Shown here one piece after another: positions 1 to 6,602 of a stretch of 23,623 bases of DNA; position 1 is the first letter of the stretch, and every line of letters starts with the position of its first letter. A program made the position numbers and the translations under genes. The notes beneath the pieces were generated by a model. It was not told the DNA's origin and made no database searches. It saw nothing but the letters and a program-made list of their open reading frames with translations. Source of the stretch: PALSA-1006 sp037140475 (GTDB lineage Bacteria; Pseudomonadota; Gammaproteobacteria; Burkholderiales; Gallionellaceae); assembly GCA_037140475.1 (NCBI GenBank), contig JBAXEJ010000034.1:1-23623 (forward strand), read 5' to 3'.

Positions 1-97
1 AAACCACCGAACAAAGCCTTGCCGATGGCAATAGCCGGATGGGTGTCATCGCAGGCTTTGTGGCTATTGCCATCGGCAAGGCTTTGTTCGGTGGTTT
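1..97. repeat. Perfect 36-bp inverted repeat at the window edge (probable fold-back artefact)
   Basis: Bases 1-36 are the exact reverse complement of bases 62-97, with a 25-base loop at 37-61. The right arm is ordinary rnfD coding sequence that matches the family (the ..KALFGGLG.. segment). The left arm, read in the rnfD frame, gives residues with no resemblance to RnfD. The likeliest reading is a chimeric fold-back at a contig end, with genuine sequence starting near base 37. A natural hairpin inside a conserved membrane segment is much less likely. Confidence 0.9.
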
Positions 98-794
98 AGG
101 TCATAACCCATTTAATCCTGCACTGGTGGGACGTGCGTTTGTACAAGCCGCTTTTCCTGTGGCAATCACTACTTGGGTCCCCGCATTTTCAGTCAATCGC
201 TTCAGCGAATTTGTGCCGACGACATTCACCGCGCCTCTGATGATGCCGCCGGAAATCGTCGCGTGGATTAAACAACAAGGGGTAGATGCGTTTACGGGCG
301 CCACACCTTTAGCACGCTGGAAATTTGAGAACGTGACTGCATCGGCATACGATTTACTGACGGGTGCGGTTACCGCTTCAGCAGGCGAAACTTCTGCCCT
401 CTTAATTTTGCTGTGCGGCGCCTATCTTGCAGCACGTAAATTTATGGATTGGCGCATTCCGGTTGCTGTACTTGCCTCCGCAGCACTGACTGCTTGGATG
501 TTTCAACTCTATGACCCTACGCACTATCCAGCGCCAATGTTTGTGTTGCTCTCCGGCGGCTTGATGTTGGGCGCGGTGTACATGGCAACCGATATGGCGA
601 CCTCGCCGGTGACCCCAACCGGTGTTTGGATTTACGGCGCAGTGATCGGTGTGGTAACGGTGATGATTCGTTACTTCGGTGGACTGACTGAAGGCGTGAT
701 GTATGCCATTTTATTGGGCAATGCCCTCACACCATTGATTGACCAATACACTCAGCCCAGAGTTTACGGTACTCGCCAAAAGGAAAAATCATGA
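39..794 (+). CDS. rnfD: RnfD, Rnf electron transport complex subunit D (5' truncated)
   Basis: RnfD is an integral membrane, flavin-bearing subunit of the Rnf complex, which couples electron transfer between ferredoxin and NAD to ion movement across the inner membrane. It is homologous to NqrB. The visible 251 residues begin in the middle of the family, at the segment before the conserved GGLGHNPFNPA motif, so roughly the N-terminal 100 residues are missing. The TGATP motif (residues 86-90 from base 39) carries the threonine expected to hold covalent FMN (Thr89). The protein ends in the usual PLIDQYTQPRVYG tail. The ATG at 39 is an internal methionine, not the real start; upstream bases 1-36 are an inverted copy of 62-97. 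The stop overlaps rnfG by ATGA. Confidence 0.93.
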   Translation: MGVIAGFVAIAIGKALFGGLGHNPFNPALVGRAFVQAAFPVAITTWVPAFSVNRFSEFVPTTFTAPLMMPPEIVAWIKQQGVDAFTGATPLARWKFENVTASAYDLLTGAVTASAGETSALLILLCGAYLAARKFMDWRIPVAVLASAALTAWMFQLYDPTHYPAPMFVLLSGGLMLGAVYMATDMATSPVTPTGVWIYGAVIGVVTVMIRYFGGLTEGVMYAILLGNALTPLIDQYTQPRVYGTRQKEKS

Positions 795-1462
795 GCGAGC
801 CAACAGGCGTGAAAACTACCCCCGGCAGCAAAATGATTCTAACGATGGGGCTGGTCGCGAGCATATGTGGCGTACTGATCGTTGCCGCATTTGAAAATAC
901 ACAGGGCCCGATTGCGGAAAATAAACGCATCATGGTCGAACGTGCAGTATTAAAAGTGCTGCCCGGTGCGGCTAAAGTGCGCGAGTATGTCGCGACTCCT
1001 TCTGGCATTAAGCCACTTGAGGGGGTCGTGGTCGAAGGTGGCGTAAAGTTTTATGCGGCTTACGACGCTGCGGGGGCGCTGAAGGGCATTGCTGTTGAGG
1101 CTGCGGGTAAAGGATACGCCGACGTGGTGCGTGTATTGTATGGCTATGACGTGAGCTGTCAGTGCATCATCGGCATCGGTGTGGTGTCTATGCGCGAAAC
1201 ACCAGGCATTGGCGACAAGATTATTACCGATCAAGAATTCTTGAAGAATTTTGAAGCGCTAGATGTGCGAGTGAATAGCGAGCTGACCGCTTTGGCGAAT
1301 GCAGTCAAAGTAGTCAAGCATGGCAGTAAGCAAAACGCGTGGGAGATTGATGCGATTGCGGGGGCAACGGTTACGTCGAAAGCAGTGGGTCGAGGCATCA
1401 ATGAAAGTGCGCAAAAACTGATGCCATTACTCGCGCCACATATTACGGAGTTAAAGCCATGA
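791..1462 (+). CDS. rnfG: RnfG, Rnf electron transport complex subunit G
   Basis: This is the FMN-bearing subunit of the Rnf complex, related to NqrC. The 223-residue protein has one N-terminal membrane segment (about residues 16-34) and a periplasmic FMN-binding domain. The motif AGATVTS near residues 191-196 contains the threonine (Thr193) expected to be flavinylated by ApbE. The segment TPGIGDKI is also typical of the family. Its start overlaps the rnfD stop (ATGA), with an AGGAAA ribosome-binding site just upstream, and its own stop overlaps rnfE in the same way, so the subunits are translationally coupled. No apbE gene is in view. Confidence 0.95.
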   Translation: MSEPTGVKTTPGSKMILTMGLVASICGVLIVAAFENTQGPIAENKRIMVERAVLKVLPGAAKVREYVATPSGIKPLEGVVVEGGVKFYAAYDAAGALKGIAVEAAGKGYADVVRVLYGYDVSCQCIIGIGVVSMRETPGIGDKIITDQEFLKNFEALDVRVNSELTALANAVKVVKHGSKQNAWEIDAIAGATVTSKAVGRGINESAQKLMPLLAPHITELKP

Positions 1463-2091
1463 ACATGCCAAAACCAGTAGACGAAGGCATCACATTTGAC
1501 ACCTTCATGGAAGGTGTTTGGCGACAGAATCCCGTGTTTGTTATGGTACTTGGCATGTGTCCAACCTTGGCAGTGACTGTTTCTGCCGCTAACGCCATTT
1601 CGATGGGAGTAGCGACCGCGTTTGTGTTGGTGAGCTCGTGCTTTTTGGTGTCGTTGATTCGCAATCTAGTTCCCAAAGAAGTGCGTATTGCGACTTACAT
1701 CGTCATCATCGCTACCTTTGTGACACTGGTTGATTACATCATTCAAGCAGTGAGCCTTTCGTTGTATGAAGCGCTGGGTGCGTTCATTCAATTGATTGTG
1801 GTGAACTGCATCATCTTGGGCCGTGCCGAAGCACATGCGTCAAAGAATCCACCGCTTAAGTCAGTGATTAATGCGCTGGGCATGGGGATGGGCTTTACTA
1901 TTGGCTTACTGGCTTTGGGCGCAACGCGCGAGATCTTAGGTGCTGGAAAATTATTCGGTTACTCATTATTTGGCGAGCATTTTCAACCTTGGGTGGTGAT
2001 GGTGTTGCCCCCCGGCGGCTTTTTCGTGTTGGGTGGATGGCTGTTGCTGTTTGCTTTTTTGCGCGATAAGCCAGTAGCAGGGGGACATTGA
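1459..2091 (+). CDS. rnfE: RnfE, Rnf electron transport complex subunit E
   Basis: RnfE is a polytopic inner-membrane subunit related to NqrD. The 210-residue protein has about six hydrophobic segments. Two conserved half-membrane cysteines are present: Cys34 in LGMCPTLAVT and Cys117 in VVNCIILGRAEA. In Nqr/Rnf complexes the matching cysteines of this subunit and of RnfA/NqrE together bind an iron or iron-sulfur centre in the middle of the membrane. The start at 1459 overlaps the rnfG stop by ATGA, with ACGGAG upstream. A second ATG two codons later is possible but less well placed. Gene order D-G-E-A is the usual Rnf order. Confidence 0.95.
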   Translation: MNMPKPVDEGITFDTFMEGVWRQNPVFVMVLGMCPTLAVTVSAANAISMGVATAFVLVSSCFLVSLIRNLVPKEVRIATYIVIIATFVTLVDYIIQAVSLSLYEALGAFIQLIVVNCIILGRAEAHASKNPPLKSVINALGMGMGFTIGLLALGATREILGAGKLFGYSLFGEHFQPWVVMVLPPGGFFVLGGWLLLFAFLRDKPVAGGH

Positions 2092-2092
2092 A

Positions 2093-2680
2093 ATGGGTCA
2101 TGAATCAGTCAGTCAGATTTTTATTGCTACGCTGTTGACCAACAATTTTGTGTTGGCGATGTTTCTTGGTCTGTGTCCCTTTCTGGGCGTTTCTGGGCGC
2201 TTAAACACAGCCGTGCCGATGGGTATCGCAACTACCTTCGTGATGTTGGTTGCATCGCTCTGTGCCTATGGATTTAATTTGCTCTTGAGCGTTTTTCATC
2301 TCGATTTTTTGCGGCTGATTTCCTACATCGTGGTGATCGCCTCATCCGTGCAATTGGTCGAAATGGTGATGAAAAAATATAGCCCCGCGTTGTTTCGCGC
2401 GTTGGGGATTTATCTGCCATTGATCACTACTAACTGCGCGGTGTTAGGCGTAGCCTTATTTCAAACGGCGCGCGAATACGATCTCTCGCAATCGCTGGCA
2501 TTCTCGTTTGGTGGTGGCGCTGGGTTTACCTTGGCCTTGGTGTTGATGGCCTCGCTACGTGAACGTTTGCAACTGGCTAATGTGCCGACGCTGGTACAAG
2601 GCACAGCGTTATCACTCATTTTGGCAGGATTGTTGTCGCTGACCTTCATGGGGTTTGCTGGATTAGGAGGTGGAGAGTGA
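2093..2680 (+). CDS. rnfA: RnfA, Rnf electron transport complex subunit A
   Basis: RnfA is a polytopic inner-membrane subunit related to NqrE and the partner of RnfE in an inverted-topology pair. At 195 residues it matches the family length. Cys28 (LGLCPFLGVS) and Cys115 (TTNCAVLGVAL) are the two cysteines expected to ligate the intramembrane iron-sulfur centre shared with RnfE. The start lies one base after the rnfE stop, with a purine-rich AGGGGG site upstream. Its stop overlaps the GTG start of the following small gene. In rnfCDGEAB operons rnfB would come next, but here it does not; rnfB and rnfC must lie upstream of the window or elsewhere. Confidence 0.95.
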   Translation: MGHESVSQIFIATLLTNNFVLAMFLGLCPFLGVSGRLNTAVPMGIATTFVMLVASLCAYGFNLLLSVFHLDFLRLISYIVVIASSVQLVEMVMKKYSPALFRALGIYLPLITTNCAVLGVALFQTAREYDLSQSLAFSFGGGAGFTLALVLMASLRERLQLANVPTLVQGTALSLILAGLLSLTFMGFAGLGGGE

Positions 2681-2865
2681 TCTACTTACAAACCGTGATG
2701 GTTGTGTTAATGCTCATGGCGATTTTTGTTGTCGTAAGAAACGTTGCTAGAAGATTTGCCACTCAGCATCCCGAATTCGGTCCATTAAAAGAAGAAGGCG
2801 AAGGCTGTGGTTGCGGAAATAAACGCTGCGGTGAAGCAGAATGCAAACGAGAAAAGCATCATTAA
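2677..2865 (+). CDS. Small single-pass membrane protein with Cys-rich cytoplasmic-type tail; NqrM-like or FeoB-associated-like
   Basis: The 62-residue product has one N-terminal membrane helix (about residues 5-22), a basic stretch (RNVARR), an acidic linker and a C-terminal tail with Cys44, Cys46, Cys51 and Cys56, ending in His-His. It starts with GTG at 2677, overlapping the rnfA stop, behind a perfect AGGAGG at 2665-2670, so it is clearly translated with the rnf genes. I do not recognise it as a named family member by sequence. Its plan (one helix, then a small four-Cys metal-binding tail) is shared by NqrM, which delivers iron to the NqrD/NqrE centre, and by the small Cys-rich proteins found beside FeoB. 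Its position directly after rnfE-rnfA suggests a role in assembling their metal centre. That role is inference. Confidence 0.8.
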   Translation: MIYLQTVMVVLMLMAIFVVVRNVARRFATQHPEFGPLKEEGEGCGCGNKRCGEAECKREKHH

Positions 2866-2902
2866 TTATTCATCTGTCGTAAAACAATAACAGGAGAGCG
2901 CC

Positions 2903-5272
2903 ATGCAACCCTATGTCATTCCATTTCAATCTTTAGGCATCGCAGACATACCCGCAGTGGGCGGCAAAAACGCTTCACTTGGCGAGATGATCTCCAATTT
3001 AAGTTCCTCTGGAGTCCAAGTGCCGGGCGGCTTTGCGACAACGGCGCAGGCCTATCGTGATTTTCTGGCGAATGGCGGCTTGGATAAGCGTATTGAAGAT
3101 TTGCTGGATAAGCTGAATGTGGATGACGTCTCTGCACTGGCTGAAGCTGGTCGTAAGATTCGCAGTTGGATTATTGAGGCGCCGTTACCTGCACGATTAG
3201 AGACTGAGGTGCGTGAACATTACGCGCAACTGTCTGCTACGGGTGAAGGCAGCTTTGCGGTGCGTTCATCTGCCACTGCAGAAGACTTGCCCGATGCGTC
3301 TTTTGCAGGGCAACAAGAAACTTTTCTCAATATTCACGGTATTGAAAATATTCTGCATGCGATACGCGAAGTGTTCGCCTCGCTTTACAACGACCGCGCT
3401 ATTTCATATCGCGTACACAAAGATTTTACCCATGCTGACGTGGCCTTGTCGGCAGGTGTGCAGCGCATGGTGCGTTCTGATTTGGGCGCATCCGGCGTGA
3501 TGTTTACACTCGATACCGAGTCCGGTTTCCGTGATGCGGTGTTCATTACCTCGTCGTATGGCTTGGGTGAAATGGTGGTGCAGGGCGCAGTTAATCCGGA
3601 TGAGTTTTATGTGCACAAACAGCAGCTCGCGGCGGGCTTTCCGGCGGTGATTCGCCGTAGTTTGGGTTCTAAATTGCTGCGCATGGTGTTTGATGAGCAG
3701 CGCTCTGCGGGGCGATCATGTCGTATCGAGCCTGTCCCGGCTGATGACCAAGCCAAGTTTTCTTTGAACGATGCCGATGTACTGCAGCTCGCACGTTTCG
3801 CCGTTTCCATCGAGCAGCATTATGGTCGCCCGATGGATATCGAGTGGGGTAAAGATGGGCTAGATGGCAAGCTATACATTTTGCAAGCGCGTCCTGAAAC
3901 GGTGAAGTCGCATTCTTCCGGAGCTAGCACCGAAAAATATCGTTTGCTACAACGCGGTGATGTATTGGTGGAAGGTCGTGCGATCGGCCAGAAAATTGGT
4001 ACAGGCCGCGTGCGTATCGTGGCGAGCACGTCTGAGATGGATAAGGTACAGGTTGGCGATATTTTGGTGACTGACATGACCGACCCGAATTGGGAGCCGG
4101 TGATGAAACGCGCTGCTGCCATTATCACCAATCGAGGTGGGCGTACTTGCCATGCCGCCATCATTGCGCGTGAGCTGGGTATTCCTGCCATCGTTGGTTG
4201 CGGTCACGCTACCACCTCGTTGCAAGAGGGTGAAACCGTAACGGCATCTTGTGCCGAAGGCGATACCGGATTTGTCTATCACGGCAAACTACCGTTTGAA
4301 GTGCTCACCCACAACGAAGATGCGTTGCCACAAATTCCCGTGAAGCTCATGCTCAACGTGGGTAACCCGACGCTGGCATTTGAATTCGCGCAGTTACCAT
4401 CGGCGGGCGTGGGCTTAGCGCGGCTTGAATTCATTATCAACAACCTGATCGGTATTCACCCGAAAGCAGTACTTGAATACAACCGCTTGCCCAGCAAATT
4501 GCATGACGCAGTGAAGCACCGCTCAGCCGGTTATGCGGATCCCGTCGAATTTTATGTAGAGAAAATCACCGAAGGCGTGGCGACACTAGCGGCTGCATTT
4601 TGGCCGAAGAAAGTTATCGTGCGCATGTCTGACTTCAAGTCGAACGAATATCGTAAATTGATCGGCGGAGAAATCTACGAGCCGATGGAAGAGAATCCGA
4701 TGATCGGCTTCCGTGGCGCTGGGCGTTATGTTGCGCCAAACTTTTCAGATTGTTTTGAGCTTGAATGCCGCGCCATGAAGCGTGTGCGCGAAAAATTGGG
4801 CTACACCAATGTCGAATTGATGATTCCCTTTGTGCGCACCGTGCAAGAAGCGCGTGAAGTGGTGGAGATGCTGGAGAAGAACGGATTGAAGCGCGGCGAG
4901 AATGGCTTACGTCTGATCATGATGTGCGAGATTCCTTCCAACGCGTTGTTGGCGGAAGATTTCTTGCAATACTTTGATGGCTTCTCAATTGGTTCTAACG
5001 ACCTGACGCAGCTCACATTGGGCTTGGATCGAGACTCCAGCTTGGTGGCAGATCGTTTTGATGAACGCGATCCGGCGGTGAAAGCCCTGCTGCAAATGGC
5101 GATCACCACCTGCAATCGTTTGGATAAATATGTGGGTATCTGCGGTCAAGGGCCATCAGACCATTTTGATTTTGCGCAGTGGTTGATGGAGATTGGAATT
5201 CAAACGATGTCGCTCAACCCCGATACCTTGTTGGAGACTTGGCGCAAGTTGGCGCAGGTGGAAAAGAAGTAA
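2903..5272 (+). CDS. ppsA: Phosphoenolpyruvate synthase
   Basis: This enzyme makes phosphoenolpyruvate, AMP and phosphate from pyruvate, ATP and water, the entry to gluconeogenesis from C3 compounds. The 789 residues match the family length (about 790). The order is an N-terminal ATP-grasp domain (AVGGKNASLGEM at the start, RSSATAEDLPDASFAGQQET around residue 120), a swivelling phosphohistidine domain with catalytic His417 in GGRTCHAAI, and a C-terminal PEP/pyruvate barrel with the catalytic Cys747 in ICGQGPSD. The water-dependent PpsA type is favoured over pyruvate phosphate dikinase by length and by the C-terminal SLNPDTLLETW. A good AGGAGAG site precedes the ATG. It lies 37 bases after the small Cys-rich gene with no visible terminator between, so it may be read from the rnf promoter. 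Confidence 0.97.
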   Translation: MQPYVIPFQSLGIADIPAVGGKNASLGEMISNLSSSGVQVPGGFATTAQAYRDFLANGGLDKRIEDLLDKLNVDDVSALAEAGRKIRSWIIEAPLPARLETEVREHYAQLSATGEGSFAVRSSATAEDLPDASFAGQQETFLNIHGIENILHAIREVFASLYNDRAISYRVHKDFTHADVALSAGVQRMVRSDLGASGVMFTLDTESGFRDAVFITSSYGLGEMVVQGAVNPDEFYVHKQQLAAGFPAVIRRSLGSKLLRMVFDEQRSAGRSCRIEPVPADDQAKFSLNDADVLQLARFAVSIEQHYGRPMDIEWGKDGLDGKLYILQARPETVKSHSSGASTEKYRLLQRGDVLVEGRAIGQKIGTGRVRIVASTSEMDKVQVGDILVTDMTDPNWEPVMKRAAAIITNRGGRTCHAAIIARELGIPAIVGCGHATTSLQEGETVTASCAEGDTGFVYHGKLPFEVLTHNEDALPQIPVKLMLNVGNPTLAFEFAQLPSAGVGLARLEFIINNLIGIHPKAVLEYNRLPSKLHDAVKHRSAGYADPVEFYVEKITEGVATLAAAFWPKKVIVRMSDFKSNEYRKLIGGEIYEPMEENPMIGFRGAGRYVAPNFSDCFELECRAMKRVREKLGYTNVELMIPFVRTVQEAREVVEMLEKNGLKRGENGLRLIMMCEIPSNALLAEDFLQYFDGFSIGSNDLTQLTLGLDRDSSLVADRFDERDPAVKALLQMAITTCNRLDKYVGICGQGPSDHFDFAQWLMEIGIQTMSLNPDTLLETWRKLAQVEKK

Positions 5273-5294
5273 ATACGATCAAGCAATACACCTG

Positions 5295-5332
5295 ATGCCC
5301 GCTTCCCATTCAAATGGGGGCGGGCATTTTTC
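5295..5332 (+). terminator. Rho-independent terminator after ppsA
   Basis: The arms ATGCCCGC (5295-5302) and GCGGGCAT (5320-5327) pair fully. The inner part (CCCATT with AATGGG) continues the stem across a small internal bulge, and a run of five T (5327-5331) follows. This sits 22 bases after the ppsA stop and would end the rnf/ppsA transcript. Confidence 0.85.
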
Positions 5333-5534
5333 TGTGAGCAGAAAAATATATAGGCCGTCAGAAATATTGACGTGATCGCGATGGGCGGTTACGGTTCGGG
5401 GCGCAATAAAATTGCGTTCAATTAAATCAAGGCCCTCTATGAGTTATTCCAGATTAGGCACCGCGAAAGTGCCTTTAAAGGTTTTTTTAGGGTGTCTACT
5501 TTACGTTAGAACTTTCGGAACAATTGAGGAGCCT

Positions 5535-5843
5535 ATGAAGAAAATTATCATCCTGTTAATTGTTGGTGTCCTTGCATGGAAGGGGTATGCAAGGTATCAA
5601 AGCCAGAATGTTGCACTGGCCAGTGAACAACAGGAAGCTCTCGTCATTACTGAAGCTATGCCAGAACGAAAACCTGAGATAGCCTCAACTCCGTCATCGG
5701 CTAGTTATAAATGTGATGGCAGGGTTCATTGTTCCCAAATGACTTCATGTGAGGAAGCAACATTTTTCTTAAGGAATTGTCCTGGTGTAAAAATGGACGG
5801 AAACAATGATGGTGTTCCTTGCGAAATGCAGTGGTGCAAGTAA
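5535..5843 (+). CDS. Small membrane-anchored Excalibur-domain protein
   Basis: The product has 102 residues from the ATG at 5535, which has GAGGAG just upstream. An upstream in-frame ATG at 5412 would add 41 residues without family resemblance and lacks a good ribosome site. The N-terminus MKKIIILLIVGVLAW is a membrane anchor or uncleaved signal, followed by a low-complexity linker (about residues 25-57). The C-terminal 45 residues form an Excalibur-type module: paired cysteines (KCDGRVHC, SCEEATFFLRNC) and the loop DGNNDGVPCE, which resembles an EF-hand calcium loop. Related modules occur fused to cold-shock or nuclease domains and at the cell surface. The role is unknown. It lies alone after the ppsA terminator, in an accessory-looking stretch that continues to the toxin-antitoxin cassette. 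Confidence 0.8.
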   Translation: MKKIIILLIVGVLAWKGYARYQSQNVALASEQQEALVITEAMPERKPEIASTPSSASYKCDGRVHCSQMTSCEEATFFLRNCPGVKMDGNNDGVPCEMQWCK

Positions 5844-5857
5844 TGGAAATAAGAAAT

Positions 5858-5875
5858 AGGGTCAGGCTCGAATTA
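5858..5875. repeat. Possible dispersed-repeat tag (GGGTCAGGCTCGAATT type)
   Basis: The string AGGGTCAGGCTCGAATTA directly after the Excalibur gene resembles a short motif that I recall beside transposase-associated repeats in many proteobacterial genomes. No transposase is in the window. The flanking AGGGT (5858-5862) and ACCCCT (5876-5881) could pair as short arms. This is pattern memory, not a proven family assignment. Confidence 0.3.
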
Positions 5876-5959
5876 ACCCCTTCAACTATACCGCCCACCC
5901 GTCTTACCTAATTTGCCGAATAGGTGACAATAGGCACACGCCAAGTTAAACTCCGCAGC

Positions 5960-6253
5960 ATGAAACCCTTTCGCTGGAATCACGATAAAAACGAGGCGTT
6001 AAAAATTGAACGCCATATCTCGTTTGAAGAAATTGTACTGGCAATTGAGGCCGATGGTTTGCTAGATGAATTGCGCCACCCGAACACGAAAAAGTATCCG
6101 AACCAGTCTGTTTTTGTTGTGGCGCTTGATGATTATGTTTACTTGGTGCCTTACGTTGAAGAAGCAGATTACTACTTTTTGAAAACAGTGATCCCAAGTA
6201 GAAAAGCGACGAGAGACTATTTGTTAAGGAGTAAACCAAATGAAAAAACTTGA
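5960..6253 (+). CDS. brnT: BrnT-type toxin (RelE-like ribonuclease family)
   Basis: The 97-residue protein starts at ATG 5960. Upstream in-frame codons back to 5924 encode residues that do not fit the family and would cross the cassette edge. The N-terminus FRWNHDKNEALKIERHISFEEIV has the hallmark F-W-x-x-x-K-N start, the Ile-Ser-Phe-Glu-Glu motif and the later PSRKATRDYL end of BrnT/COG2929 toxins, which act as RelE-fold ribonucleases that stop translation. The usual Lys-His-Gly in the first helix reads Glu-Arg-His here. It precedes and overlaps its antitoxin by 14 bases, the order known for BrnT/BrnA. There is no clear ribosome site near its start, so its expression may depend on a promoter outside the cassette. 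Confidence 0.82.
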   Translation: MKPFRWNHDKNEALKIERHISFEEIVLAIEADGLLDELRHPNTKKYPNQSVFVVALDDYVYLVPYVEEADYYFLKTVIPSRKATRDYLLRSKPNEKT

Positions 6254-6563
6254 TGCGTTTGAGCAAGATATTTTGAGCGCTTATGAGAAGGGGGAATTGA
6301 AGTCCACATCTCCTTCAAAAGCTAAGCTGGCTAAATTTAAAGCGGCGGCGTCAGCCACATTTCTCAAAGAAAAACGGGTCAATATCCGCCTTTCCACACC
6401 CGACTTGATGGACATTCAAGCAAGAGCGCTTGAAGAAGGGCTGCCCTACCAGACGTTGATCGCAAGCGTGCTTCATAAGTTTGTGTCTGGGCGACTCGTG
6501 GAGTCTTCGTCCAACCTAACTCCGCGCTCAAGCGGGACTGCGCAAAAGCGCGTAGCACCTTAG
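6240..6563 (+). CDS. Antitoxin of the BrnT-type toxin, ribbon-helix-helix (CopG/COG5304-like)
   Basis: The 107-residue protein has an N-terminal helical region (KLDAFEQDILSAYEKGEL) and a ribbon-helix-helix core around residues 46-83 (RVNIRLSTPDLMDIQARA then EEGLPYQTLIASVLHKFVSG), where the strand NIRL and the PYQTLI helix are typical of DNA-binding antitoxins that repress their own promoter. The start at 6240 has AAGGAG at 6226-6231, far stronger than the toxin's, which fits antitoxin excess. The last 20 or so residues (after SGRLVE) are encoded by the attC-like site and have the look of read-through sequence, not family sequence. Related antitoxins normally end near the HKFVSGRL position. 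Confidence 0.82.
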   Translation: MKKLDAFEQDILSAYEKGELKSTSPSKAKLAKFKAAASATFLKEKRVNIRLSTPDLMDIQARALEEGLPYQTLIASVLHKFVSGRLVESSSNLTPRSSGTAQKRVAP

Positions 6564-6576
6564 CGCCATGTTAAGG
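6514..6576 (+). other. attC-like recombination site (integron cassette 3' end)
   Basis: The layout follows attC: R'' ACCTAAC (6514-6520, fits RYYYAAC); unpaired spacer TCC; L'' GCGCT-C-AAG (6524-6532); a central stem GCGC/GCGC with AAAA loop (6540-6551); L' CTTAGCGC (6559-6566); spacer CAT; and R' GTTAAGG (6570-6576). L'' and L' pair over eight bases with a single unpaired C at 6529, the extrahelical base that marks attC recognition on the opposite strand. R''/R' pair if A6574 is bulged. R' differs from GTTRRRY at the last base, so the site may be divergent or partly decayed. Confidence 0.72.
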
Positions 6577-6602
6577 AGTGGCACAATCATTTCACATTCA
6601 CC

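Larger units (their letters stand above)
5946..6570 (+). mobile_element. Putative solitary integron gene cassette carrying a BrnT/antitoxin pair
   Basis: The segment opens after a G at a perfect core-site consensus GTTAAAC (5945-5951), contains two overlapping genes in one direction, and closes at the GTT of an attC-like site (6570). The first start codon lies only 14 bases inside the left edge and the last stop falls within the attC-like site, both typical of gene cassettes. Toxin-antitoxin pairs are common cassette cargo. There is no integrase gene, attI or second clear attC in the window, so this would be a lone cassette (CALIN-like) or a relic. The right edge is better supported than the left. 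Confidence 0.6.

Noticed and set aside
3213..3500. Long alternative-frame reading frames inside ppsA, argG and other genes
   Set aside because: They lie wholly within genes with strong family matches, lack ribosome sites, and show no recognisable protein features.
5402..5416. Perfect small hairpin CGCAAT-AAA-ATTGCG as a functional RNA element
   Set aside because: Six pairs with a three-base loop and no T-run or conserved context; too short to support a call.
5455..5488. Hairpin AGGCAC/GTGCCT followed by a T-run upstream of the Excalibur gene, as a terminator
   Set aside because: The T-run begins seven bases after the short stem, the intervening CCTTTAAAGG is itself a palindrome, and the ppsA terminator already lies upstream.
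5858..5945. A second attC site ending at the GTTAAAC core, which would make the Excalibur gene an upstream cassette
   Set aside because: No RYYYAAC box or L''/L' pair with an extrahelical base could be found in the 100 bases before GTTAAAC; only weak hairpins such as ACCTAA/AGGT are present.
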